A DNA stretch of 64,000 nt from Planctomycetaceae bacterium (lineage in GTDB: Bacteria; Planctomycetota; SZUA-567), in contig JAJQBO010000092.1 in assembly GCA_021203245.1 (NCBI GenBank), forward strand, positions 1 through 64,000. The letters run 5' to 3'. The translations under genes and the position numbers were made by a program. The first letter of the stretch is position 1; each line of letters starts with the position of its first letter. This document shows positions 1 to 9,057 of this stretch, piece by piece. The notes below the pieces were generated by a model, which worked only from the letters and a program-made list of their open reading frames with translations, searched no databases and was not told the origin of the DNA.

Positions 1-58
1 TTATATTCGGTGTGTCTGTCGTTGGCTGAAAATATTGTGACGACACACTCTAGCACTA

Positions 59-972
59 TTATCGCTTCTGGAAGAGTCCGCTGCGACGCCGGACTTTGGC
101 ATGATAATCCTTGGACCTCTTTTCTTTGGACGACAATACCCACACCGCTTCGACAAGCATGCTCGGTAACGCCACTTGGCCGCAGGGAACCAGACGTGAC
201 TTGCCCTTGCTCTCATCGCTACGGCTCACCACGGGAGCCAGGCCAAAGAAGCTGGTCAGTTTTTCCAAGCATTCGAAGCGGTCCGACGAGAAGTTCCGCA
301 CGAAAGTGGCTGAGGTTATTGGACCCACGTCACGGTCCGCTCCAACAGCTTTTTCTCCTCTTCAAACTGGCGAAACTGACGCAAGAGGCTGTCCAAGGTA
401 AAACGTAGACCTGGCTGCTTAGCCAACGTCTCCAGCTCCAGACGACTCTTGGTATTCCAGGCCTTCAGCCCGTTGGGTATGGGAAGGCTGTGACAAGTCA
501 GGAATGACTTAATCATGACTTTGGTTTTCGCCAATTCGCGTATGACCGTCTGGCGTCGGCGAATTATACTCCTCGTCGCTTCCTGCTCCACAGTCGGAAC
601 GGCGTACCGAGCCAAAGCTATGCAATCTTTTGTATCCGTTTTGGCCAATTGGGTCGCCGGTCGGGGGATTCGGTTTGCCGGGACAACCGTGGCGGGAATC
701 CCAGCGGCCTGGAGACGCCTTCCTACCCCTGTCGGTCTCCTTATGCAAGTAATCCCTACTTCAGGCTTACTTGCCATACACGTACCCGCAAACGCGGGAA
801 CCCTGAGGCCTATCAATAAAGGAACGGTGGTCCATACCCGTTTCGCATCCCGGATTTGTGAAGCATACCGTTCCATGATTGCTCCCATCCGCTGGACCCC
901 GCGTTCGCGGGGGCGCCGTGTGTTATTGTTCCGAGTGGGGAACGACGCGACGGGTACCCTCAAGGAGTGCAC
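59..972 (-). pseudogene. Degraded IS110-family (DEDD) transposase remnant
   Basis: Minus-strand frames 316..972 (PTGVGRRLQAAGIPATVVPANRIP..TKTDTKDCIALARY-like core: 'QLAKTDTKDCIALARY') and 59..328 (VGPITSATFVRNFSSDRFECLEKLTSFFGLAPVVSRSDESKG) match the two conserved blocks of IS110 transposases but lie in different frames; the N-terminus is missing and the region between blocks is short. Confidence 0.8.
781..914. repeat. Family B hairpin repeat (CCCGCAAACGCGGG ... CCCCGCGTTCGCGGGG)
   Basis: Shares AAAGGAACGGTGGTCCATACCC and GCTGGACCCCGCGTTCGCGGGG blocks with 51055..51202; translates to the repeat-artifact peptide 'RVPAFAGT' inside ORF 316..972. Confidence 0.7.
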
Positions 973-979
973 AGCGCCC

Positions 980-2164
980 TCACACTATCACCCGCCCATT
1001 CTCCAGCTTCTCCAGGACATACGATTCGCTCAGCCCTTCGGGATTGCGGGCGGGCAAAAACGACGGCTGGTGGCCGCCGCTGGCGGCGGCGACAGGGACG
1101 AGCAGTTCGACCGCGATAAGGGATGTCACGACCGCGCCCAAACGGGGCATCGGAGCGCGGGTGGCTTTGGCGAGATCGCGGAAAGAGGTCGCGCCGCCGT
1201 CGGGGCCGGCGGTGAAATTGCGCCCCACTTCGGCCATGACCGCCTGGGCCAGGTCGACCGTCTCCCGCCAGGTCATCGCCGGAAGCGGCTGCAGCACGGG
1301 TATCCGCGCGGTAAACCAGTCGGAGAGGCGGCGGGTCAGTTCTCCTCCTCCGAGGACGATGAGCCAGGAGGAATAGAGCCAGATCATGAACAGCGGGATG
1401 GCGGCAAAACTGCCGTAGATCGCGTTATAACTGCTGATCGACACCATGATGGTGATGTAGAGACCTTGAAAGATTTGAAAGGCCAGGCTGGTCAGGAAGC
1501 CGCCCAAGAGACACTCCCGCCGGGCCGCCAGGCCGCGGCTGAAATAGATGTACGCGCCGGTCAGCACCATCCACCACATGACATAGGGGATAACGATGAT
1601 GAGGCCGGTGACGAGGCGGCTTGTGTCGAAGCCGAAGGGGAGCGACCAGTTGCGGTTGGCGAGACCGGTCAGGTAGATGTTGATGGCGCCTGTCATGACG
1701 ACGACCATGGGGACGAGAATCATGGCGGCGAAGTAGTCGAGAAACCGGTGGGTGGTCCGCCGGTCGGGCCGATAGCCGAAAACCACCCCCAGGGCCGATT
1801 CCACCAATTGCAGCAGGTGGAAGCCGGACCAGAAGATCAGAATCAGCGCGGAAAACGCCATGATGCTGCCGGAGTAGTTGGCGATCAGGTTGTCGGCAAA
1901 CCCGCGCAGGCGGACGAGGATCTCCTCCTGGCCGTCGAAGCTGGTGAAGAATTCCTGCAGCGCGGTGGAGAGCGCCTCCTCCAGCCCGAAGCTTTTGGCT
2001 ATGGAAAAGCACAGGGCCAGAAAAGGGACGACGCCCAGGATTGAATAAAACGAGAGCGCGGTCGCCTGCAACGACCATCGGGGCAACCCCAGGTACTGCA
2101 CGACCGCCACCAGTCCGCGCAGGCGGGCCGGGGCGGGTTGGGCCGATTCGTTTGCGTCGTCCAT
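980..2164 (-). CDS. YihY/BrkB family inner-membrane protein
   Basis: 394 aa; FYSILGVVPFLALCFSIAKSFGLEE..., GGGELTRRLSDW; multiple TM segments typical of YihY/UPF0761. Confidence 0.85.
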   Translation of the reverse strand: MDDANESAQPAPARLRGLVAVVQYLGLPRWSLQATALSFYSILGVVPFLALCFSIAKSFGLEEALSTALQEFFTSFDGQEEILVRLRGFADNLIANYSGSIMAFSALILIFWSGFHLLQLVESALGVVFGYRPDRRTTHRFLDYFAAMILVPMVVVMTGAINIYLTGLANRNWSLPFGFDTSRLVTGLIIVIPYVMWWMVLTGAYIYFSRGLAARRECLLGGFLTSLAFQIFQGLYITIMVSISSYNAIYGSFAAIPLFMIWLYSSWLIVLGGGELTRRLSDWFTARIPVLQPLPAMTWRETVDLAQAVMAEVGRNFTAGPDGGATSFRDLAKATRAPMPRLGAVVTSLIAVELLVPVAAASGGHQPSFLPARNPEGLSESYVLEKLENGRVIV

Positions 2165-2170
2165 GGTTGT

Positions 2171-2596
2171 CTACCGATAGGTGTGCCGACCGGTGAGGGC
2201 ATTGTACATGGCTTCCTGGATGACCTTGCTCGAATTGGTCGCGCCGGTGACGGCGTCGACGTCGATGCGCCCTTCGAGGAAGATCGAGTCGGCGACGGCT
2301 TCGGCGGCCGCGCCCCGCTCGTGCCGGTGCTCGAGCAGTTCCAGATCCACGATACGATTCGCCCGCACCACCACCCTCACCGCTGCGGCAAGTATGCCGA
2401 TGTCGCACTCGCCGCGGTATTCGCCGTCTTCGACCTGGTTCAAGTCCACGTTCTGGACCCGGATGCGGGCGACATCGCGCATATAGGTATAGAACGGGTA
2501 GGCATAGGCGGCTGCAAAAACCAGCACCACCAGCGCCGCGCATATTGCCACCACCAGGCCGAACCTGGATTTTTTACGAGCCGGTCGTTTCGTCAC
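2171..2596 (-). CDS. FMN-binding domain protein
   Basis: 141 aa; N-terminal TM then DGEYRGECDIGI...VDAVTGATNSSKVIQEAMYNAL (FMN_bind S/T-G-A-T motif). Confidence 0.8.
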   Translation of the reverse strand: MTKRPARKKSRFGLVVAICAALVVLVFAAAYAYPFYTYMRDVARIRVQNVDLNQVEDGEYRGECDIGILAAAVRVVVRANRIVDLELLEHRHERGAAAEAVADSIFLEGRIDVDAVTGATNSSKVIQEAMYNALTGRHTYR

Positions 2597-2672
2597 GGAG
2601 TCCCCTTATATGGTGCTGCAAAGTGTTGTCTCGTTGAGTTGCCAAAAACGACCGTTTGCGTCGTCCTCCCCC

Positions 2673-2852
2673 CGTCGTCACCCCGGCGTGCTCACGGTCG
2701 CTGTGCGGAAACCGTGTGGTTGTGCCGGGGCAGCCGGAGATGCATTCGTTGCAGTATAAAAAGCAATACCGGAGCCACTCGCGACCATGCTTGCCCCGGC
2801 TCAACCACACGCCCCTCGCCCGGTTCATCGCTTCACCGCCGGGGTGACGACG
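2673..2852 (+). repeat. Family A REPIN-like element, subfamily A1, full length
   Basis: Ends CGTCGTCACCCCGGCG / CGCCGGGGTGACGACG; inner inverted repeat CGTGTGGTTGTGCCGGGGCA / TGCCCCGGCTCAACCACACG. Confidence 0.85.
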
Positions 2853-2876
2853 GGATACAACAGTCGTTTATCGGCA

Positions 2877-5800
2877 TCAGTCGACAAAGTCGAACGGCTC
2901 GCCCTCGTTGATGGCGTTCGACTCGAGCTGGCCTTCAAAATTCCAGCGCCTGGGCTGGGCGTTTGCCTGGAGGACAAAGCGGTCGGCGCGAAGCCGCTGC
3001 CGCCGTGGCCGGCTGCCCGGTCCCTCGACTATGTTCAGGAGCAGTTGCGGCTGCCGGTTCGGGCCGTGGCAGAAGATGGAGATCAGCCCGTCCGGCACGT
3101 TGTATTCCGCCTGGTCGCCACGGGTAAAGAAGGTGGTGCCGGGCCGGCTCAGCCAGTCGAGGCCGGGGTTGTCCGGAGGCGGTGGCGCATAGACCCGCAG
3201 CAGCACGGATCCGATAGCGTCCATCTTCCGCACCCGCGACAGGGCGTCCTCGCCCGTCATCGTCACCGCCGGCGGCTCGTAGAGAATTATTTCCATCCGC
3301 TCGCAGATGCCGTCCAGGCTGGGATAGCTCCAGTTCTCGTTCGGCCCCGGCTGGACGATGCGGACGTTGTCGGAGACGTTGATGCTGAGCGCCAGTTCGT
3401 TGTAGACGAGCGATCCGTTTTCGCCGTACAGAATGCGGGTCGGCGTGCCCGACATGCCGGTGGTGGAATTGTCGGCCGGAATCTGCAGATCGCCCGGACC
3501 GGCGGCGCGGGTGATGCCCTGGGCCTCGCGGACTTCGATTTCCGGCGACCTGAGCGTCAGGCCGTCGAAGTCGCGGGTCATGACAAAGCGGCGCGCGTCC
3601 ACCGACCGGTCGGCGGTCAACCGCAAAATATTGCCGTTGGGAGTAAACTCCACCACGCCGACATCGCCGACGGCGATGCGGCGGCCGCCTTTGTTGGTAA
3701 GGTGTTCGAGCCTGACGTTGAAGCGGCCTTCCACCATACGGAGCGTGCCGATGCGCTCCAGTTCGATCGCGCCGGTCGTCGAGGCGACAACCCCGGTCGG
3801 GTTGTCCTCCTGGTAGAAGCGGGCGTCCATCTCGTCCGCCGTGACCACCATGTTCCGGGCCGGCTGGCGCAAAACAACGCCGCCCCAGAAGCGGGCGATG
3901 GAGGTGACGCCGCCCTGCATCGCTTCGTAGCTGGCTGCGCCCTCGAAATGGATTTCCGACCGGCCCTGCATGCCCGTAAGCACATCGGTGGCTTCGTCCG
4001 GCATCGACAATTCGCCCGGACCGTTGGCCTGGACGATATCGCCGGTGGCGGAGGATTTGATGAGAGGCGCGGCGAACATCGCGCCCAACTGTTCGCCGTT
4101 CTGTTCGCGCAGGATTGCCATCTGCGGCGGCTGGGCTCCCTGGCCGACCGCGCCCTGGAGGTAGATGTCGCCCTCCTTCGGGTCTTGCGACGGGAAGTCC
4201 CGGATGATGTTGATGGCTTCGCAGATACGCGCGTCCTGGAGCAGGCGCGCGTTGCCTTCGGCGGTGATACGGCGAATCCAGGTGACGTATTCGCTCGGAT
4301 TATTCTGATCCGGCGACTCCTCGAAATCGAGAAGCAGGCGATCGCTCGTGAGGACGTAGCTGTCCTCGGGCGAGTCTGAGGTCACGATAACCTGGCCTTC
4401 GAACCGCGCCTTCTTGCTGGATTGATTATATTCCATGCCGCGTTCGCACTTGATCGACACGACCTTGGGCCTGGTTTGGCCTTCGGCGTTGGTGCCGCCG
4501 GTGACGAAGTCGCACACCGAGGTGCCGCCCCGGGCGACCATCAGGTGCTGGTCGCGGAAGCCGGCCTCGGTGGTGAGGCGCTGCATGTGGATTTCCGGCG
4601 CGCTGATCTGGTTCCCTTCCTGATCGCGTATCCACGGATGCGGCGGCGTCGCCTGGGGAGGACCGAACAGGCGCAGGGTGTCGAGGCCGGTGCCGACAGG
4701 GCCGATGGGACCGGAATAGATGTCGTACTCGGCCCGCTGCGCCCGGGCCTGGTAGACGCCGGAACGAAGCTCGACGTCCTCTTCGGCGAGGATGCGGTTG
4801 ACCTGGTTCGGCTCGACCGAGGTGCCGTCGGAGGACAGGCGCAGGTCGAGGATTTGCGAACTGATATAGAGATCGTCGCGGCGCAGGGTGACGTTCTGCT
4901 GGAAGCGGATGCGGCCGTCGACGCGGTTGTAGCTCATCTCGCCCCGGTAATTGACGATGGTGGGAACGATGGGGCCGGTATCGTCGCCCCGGCGCGAGCG
5001 GAGAATCACTTCGCCCCTGCCGCCGGAAGTGGCGAGGCTGTCCAGGACCGTTTCGCCGCCGCCGCCGGAACGCGCGGCCGAGTCGGGCGTCTTGACCTGG
5101 GTGAAGACGAAAATCAGGTTGCCGTCGGAAATGCGGTCCCGGTCGGGGCCGAATTCGACCTCGGGCCAGCGCTGCTCGCGGGTGTCTGTGAGGGTGATTC
5201 GGTTGGTGTCGTAATCGAAGTCGGCGCGGCCGCCCCGGGCGGTGTATTGCGGCACCTCGATGCCCCGGACTTCGTCGAAACGGTAGCCGGTGACGACGAC
5301 CGAGCCGGGCCGGTTGCCGATGGTGGCGACGATGTTCTTCACCTGGCCGGGGTTGAGGTTGCCGGCCGTGCCTTCGGGAATCGGGTCGTCTTCGCGGCGG
5401 AGAAACACCTTGAGGATGTCCGACTCGATGACCAGGCCGGGACGGGTGATCTTGACGTCCCGCTCGAACTGGATTTCGCGCTCGCGGAGCTTGTAGGAGG
5501 CGGTGTCGCGGCAGGTGATTTCGGTATGGCCCGACGCGCCGGGATTGGAGGTGTAATCGGTGAAGTCGGCCCGCTCGATAATCATGCGGGCGTTGTGTTC
5601 GATAAAGATGATGCCGCCCCAATCCTTGATATTGGACGTGGACGATCCCGCCTCGAGCGCCTCGTCGTCGGCGAGGTAGAGGAAGCCGGTGCCGAGGATG
5701 CGGCTGTCTTCCTGGATGAACTCGACATCGCCGTCGCCGTTCAGCTTGCGCAGGGAGTTATTCCACTGCGCGTGCTCGCAGCGGATTTCCGTTTCGATGG

Positions 5801-6251
5801 ACGGATCGAGGTTGGGCGTGCGCAGCCGCTGCCGGGGCGGCTCGGGGTGGACGCGCATCTGGCGGAGAACGACGTTGCCTTCGAGGTTGGCGATGTCTTC
5901 CGGTTCGGCGCCCGGTTCGGGCGGGCGACGGGTGAAATAGCCCCGGTCGGAGGTGATGGTCATCTTGACCGGCAGGGGCTGGTCGTCCGGCGTGCGGGCG
6001 ACGACCTCGTCCGTGTGATCGTACAGGGTGATGACGACGTTTTTCAGATTAATGCGTGGCGTGCCGGCGGTGAGATCGTACGCCTCGGCCTGATCCGCCT
6101 CAAGCAGCGACTGGAGCCGTCCGTTGGCAAAGGTGGGGTAGCGGATTTTTTCGTACGGCTGTGCTTGCTCCTCGCCCCGCGAGACAGGGGCGAACAAGAG
6201 GAACAGTACTGCCAGCACCACACCGGCCGCCGGTTGGCTATGGGTTCGCAT
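2877..6251 (-). CDS. Large exported OstA/LptA-like (LPS transport-type) protein
   Basis: 1124 aa with signal peptide; repeated LptA/OstA-type segments (NLEGNVVLRQMR, RARFEGQVIVTSDSPEDSYVLTSDRLLLDF, ARFWGGVVLRQPARNMVVTADEMDARF). Confidence 0.7.
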   Translation of the reverse strand: MRTHSQPAAGVVLAVLFLLFAPVSRGEEQAQPYEKIRYPTFANGRLQSLLEADQAEAYDLTAGTPRINLKNVVITLYDHTDEVVARTPDDQPLPVKMTITSDRGYFTRRPPEPGAEPEDIANLEGNVVLRQMRVHPEPPRQRLRTPNLDPSIETEIRCEHAQWNNSLRKLNGDGDVEFIQEDSRILGTGFLYLADDEALEAGSSTSNIKDWGGIIFIEHNARMIIERADFTDYTSNPGASGHTEITCRDTASYKLREREIQFERDVKITRPGLVIESDILKVFLRREDDPIPEGTAGNLNPGQVKNIVATIGNRPGSVVVTGYRFDEVRGIEVPQYTARGGRADFDYDTNRITLTDTREQRWPEVEFGPDRDRISDGNLIFVFTQVKTPDSAARSGGGGETVLDSLATSGGRGEVILRSRRGDDTGPIVPTIVNYRGEMSYNRVDGRIRFQQNVTLRRDDLYISSQILDLRLSSDGTSVEPNQVNRILAEEDVELRSGVYQARAQRAEYDIYSGPIGPVGTGLDTLRLFGPPQATPPHPWIRDQEGNQISAPEIHMQRLTTEAGFRDQHLMVARGGTSVCDFVTGGTNAEGQTRPKVVSIKCERGMEYNQSSKKARFEGQVIVTSDSPEDSYVLTSDRLLLDFEESPDQNNPSEYVTWIRRITAEGNARLLQDARICEAINIIRDFPSQDPKEGDIYLQGAVGQGAQPPQMAILREQNGEQLGAMFAAPLIKSSATGDIVQANGPGELSMPDEATDVLTGMQGRSEIHFEGAASYEAMQGGVTSIARFWGGVVLRQPARNMVVTADEMDARFYQEDNPTGVVASTTGAIELERIGTLRMVEGRFNVRLEHLTNKGGRRIAVGDVGVVEFTPNGNILRLTADRSVDARRFVMTRDFDGLTLRSPEIEVREAQGITRAAGPGDLQIPADNSTTGMSGTPTRILYGENGSLVYNELALSINVSDNVRIVQPGPNENWSYPSLDGICERMEIILYEPPAVTMTGEDALSRVRKMDAIGSVLLRVYAPPPPDNPGLDWLSRPGTTFFTRGDQAEYNVPDGLISIFCHGPNRQPQLLLNIVEGPGSRPRRQRLRADRFVLQANAQPRRWNFEGQLESNAINEGEPFDFVD

Positions 6252-6311
6252 AAGGCGATGGCTTCCTCGGCTGCGTCAGGGCGCATGGCACGGCATGCGG
6301 ACCCTGCCATT

Positions 6312-6917
6312 CTACACAAACAGCTTGTCGAATTCCCGCAAATCATCCATCGAGATCCGGAAAATTTCGTCCACGACAAATTTTCCAGATACGCCGTCCA
6401 ACTCGCCTGGGAACAGTTCGCAGGCCATGAAGGCGTCGAAGTTCTCGCCTTCGGCGGTGGTGATGCCGAATCGGCCGGCATCGACAAAGCCGAAGCGCGG
6501 ATAATAGGACGGGTGTCCGTAAATGACTATCCCCTTGAATCCCATCGACTTCGCATGTTCCATGGTCGCCTTCAGCAAGGCCTTGCCCACCCCTTGGCGC
6601 TGCCGGGACGGGAGCACGCTGAGGGGGCCGAAGGTGATGACCGAATGGACGGCGCCGTCGTCGTCGACAACTTTCGAGTGGCTGTAGACGATGTTGCCGA
6701 TAATAGTGTCGCCGTCCAGCGCGACCCAGTCGAGTTCGGGAATATACAGATCGCTTTCCCGCAGCCGGTGCAGGAGCAGGTGCTCGTCGCACGGGGGCTC
6801 GCCCGGCTCGGGAATGCGGGGTCCGGCCGGGAGCACTAGCCCGGTAAAGGCTTCCCGTGTCAGGACTTCTGTCTCACGAAATTCAGACGGACGGGTGGGG
6901 CGGAGGGTGTACGGCAT
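6312..6917 (-). CDS. GNAT family N-acetyltransferase
   Basis: 201 aa; ITFGPLSVLPSRQRQGVGKALLKATMEHAKSMGFKGIVIYGHPSYYPRFGF is the YhbS-type GNAT acetyl-CoA motif. Confidence 0.85.
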   Translation of the reverse strand: MPYTLRPTRPSEFRETEVLTREAFTGLVLPAGPRIPEPGEPPCDEHLLLHRLRESDLYIPELDWVALDGDTIIGNIVYSHSKVVDDDGAVHSVITFGPLSVLPSRQRQGVGKALLKATMEHAKSMGFKGIVIYGHPSYYPRFGFVDAGRFGITTAEGENFDAFMACELFPGELDGVSGKFVVDEIFRISMDDLREFDKLFV

Positions 6918-7063
6918 GTGTCTGACTCCCTTGGTCCCTCAAGCGTTTCGAGAAAGTATGGAACGGGGCCGATAGCTTAGTTTGGTGCACTGACCGTCCA
7001 TCCCCGTGGTCCTGTGCCGTCACCGTATTTCAGCTTCTCTTTCACGGAGTTCCCTATACCGCT

Positions 7064-7609
7064 TTACACCAAATACCGCTCCATGATGGCGTCCCAGCGG
7101 CCCTGAGCCTTGAGAATCCGCTCGATCGCTTCGCGGATCGCGCCGCGACCACCCGGGAGGGTGGTGGTCCAGTGGGCTGCCTCCCGCACCTCCGCCACCG
7201 CGTCCGCTACCGCTATCCCCAAGCCGACACGGCGGATAATGGGAAGGTCGAGGAGATCGTCGCCGATCATCGCCACCTCGTCCATAGTCACGCCGGCGGC
7301 GTCGATCATCCGCTCGAACGCGGGCAATTTGGCCTTGGCGTCCATTTCCACATACTCGATGCCCAATTCGGCGGCGCGGCGTTTGACAATGTCGCTGGTC
7401 CTGCCGGTGATGATGCCGGCGCCGTGGCCGGAACGCCGCCAGTATTTTATACCGGCGCCGTCCTTGATGTTAAACGATTTAAGCTCCTCGCCCGAGGAGG
7501 TGTAAGTCACGTAACCATCGGTCATTACGCCGTCAACATCGAGAATCAGAAAGCGAATCGCCGCCACATCCGGCTCCTGGCGACCGGTTTTCCCTATTTT
7601 TTGTGACAT
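7064..7609 (-). CDS. kdsC: KDO-8-phosphate phosphatase-like HAD protein (KdsC family)
   Basis: 181 aa; RFLILDVDGVMTDGYVTYTSSGEELKSFNIKDGAGIKYWRRSGHGAGIITGRTSDIVKRRA...EVAMIGDDLLDLPIIRRVGLGIAVADA. Confidence 0.85.
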   Translation of the reverse strand: MSQKIGKTGRQEPDVAAIRFLILDVDGVMTDGYVTYTSSGEELKSFNIKDGAGIKYWRRSGHGAGIITGRTSDIVKRRAAELGIEYVEMDAKAKLPAFERMIDAAGVTMDEVAMIGDDLLDLPIIRRVGLGIAVADAVAEVREAAHWTTTLPGGRGAIREAIERILKAQGRWDAIMERYLV

Positions 7610-7803
7610 ATCTGTGTCCCACTCTATACTAAACTATCGGGGATGGTCCGGATTTTGCCGACAATATAGAGGGGCCCCCTGTATCGTGCGTCAAACCCGC
7701 CGGCCGGTACCCGGTCCGGTTTGTTATGGTAAATTCCGGAGCGATACAAGTCAAGCTCCACACGGTTTCCATTTATATATGTATATGGGATTTGGGGATT
7801 GGA

Positions 7804-9057
7804 ATGCGGAAAATAATCGTCCTGATAGTGCTTGTGGCGATCGTGGGCGCGGTCGGCTATAAATATTTCACCACCCGGGCGCAGGAACGGGCGCGGCGCG
7901 GGCGCGGCACCGGCGTCGTGGCGGTGGAGACAGCACTTATCCGGCGGGCCGACCTCGGCGACCGCGTCGTCTTTACCGGTTCGGTGAAGGCGGACGAACG
8001 CTACGACGCTGCGCCGAAAATTTCCGGCATCATCCGCCAAATTAACTTCAACGTCGGCGACATCGTCAACCGGGGCGAGATCCTCGCGGTCCTCGACGAC
8101 GACGAACACGTCCTTGCCGTCGAACAGGCCCAGGCCAAGCTGGCCGTCGCCAAGGCGAATGTCAACGACGCCAAGGCGCAACTGGAGATCGCCCGCCGCG
8201 ATTTCGAGCGCGCCTCCAACCTCCACCGCGAACGGGTGATGTCGACCCAGGAATTCGACCAGGCCGACGCCGTCATCAAGGCGCGCGAGGCAACCTACGA
8301 GACCGCCGTCGCCAACCAGCGGCTGACCGAATCCGAACTGCGCACCCGCGAAGTCATCCTCGGCTATACCCGCATCCGCGCCGAATGGGACGCGGGCGGC
8401 GACCAGCGCGTCATCGGCCAGCGCTACGTGGACGCGGGCGCAATGGTGGCGGCGAACACCCCCATCATTTCCGTCCTCGACATCGACACGGTGCGGGCGG
8501 TGATTTCGGTCAGCGAAAAGGAATATCCGAAAATCGCCCTCGGCGACAACGTCGTCGTGACGACTGACGCCTTCCCCGGCAGGCAGTTCGCCGGCGTCGT
8601 CGCCCGCATTCCCCAGGAGCTCGGCACCTATACCCGCGAGGCCGAGGTCGAGGTCGCTGTCCAGAACGCCGACCGCGCCCTCAAGCCGGGCATGTTCGTC
8701 CGCGCCAACATCGAGTTCCACCGCAGCGACGGCGCGACCGCCGCCCCCCTCGAGGCGGTCGTGCGCCGCGACGACGGCAGGCGCGGCGTCTACCTGGTCG
8801 ACGAATCCCGCACCAGCGTCACCTTTGAACCCATCACCGAAGGCATTCGCGACGGATCGCTTGTCGAACTCGTCGACGGCACCTCGCTGATCGGCCGCGA
8901 GGTCGTCACCCTCGGCCAGCACCTCCTCAAGGACGGCATCTCCATCCGCGTCGCCGACGCGAACGCCATGGCCCAGCCCGGCCGCGTCGCGCCGGAAAAA
9001 CAACCCTCCCAGCCCGGCGCGAGCCTCGGCGTCGACAAGGCGGTGGGCGGCGCATGA
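7804..9057 (+). CDS. RND efflux membrane fusion protein (HlyD/AcrA-like)
   Basis: N-terminal TM, VVFTGSVKADERYDAAPKISGIIRQINFNVGDIVNRGEILAVLDD lipoyl half-motif; overlaps start of RND permease. Confidence 0.85.
   Translation: MRKIIVLIVLVAIVGAVGYKYFTTRAQERARRGRGTGVVAVETALIRRADLGDRVVFTGSVKADERYDAAPKISGIIRQINFNVGDIVNRGEILAVLDDDEHVLAVEQAQAKLAVAKANVNDAKAQLEIARRDFERASNLHRERVMSTQEFDQADAVIKAREATYETAVANQRLTESELRTREVILGYTRIRAEWDAGGDQRVIGQRYVDAGAMVAANTPIISVLDIDTVRAVISVSEKEYPKIALGDNVVVTTDAFPGRQFAGVVARIPQELGTYTREAEVEVAVQNADRALKPGMFVRANIEFHRSDGATAAPLEAVVRRDDGRRGVYLVDESRTSVTFEPITEGIRDGSLVELVDGTSLIGREVVTLGQHLLKDGISIRVADANAMAQPGRVAPEKQPSQPGASLGVDKAVGGA

Noticed and set aside
1-980. Active IS110 element with bridge RNA
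   Set aside because: The transposase is frameshifted, N-terminally truncated and internally shortened, so it is a remnant only.
2673-2852. Family A repeats as a CRISPR array or riboswitch
   Set aside because: Copies are dispersed over 50 kb in both orientations with no spacer regularity, and are not consistently upstream of one gene class.
2787-4379. 530-aa plus-strand ORF opposite the OstA-like gene, and similar long antisense ORFs (4422..6839+, 10680..12869-, 18510..20870+, 21902..24178+, 42872..44719-, 47601..49433-)
   Set aside because: High-GC third-position bias creates long antisense frames; the proteins are composition-biased (Asp/Gly/Val/His-rich) with no recognisable motif, while the opposite strand has a clear family member.
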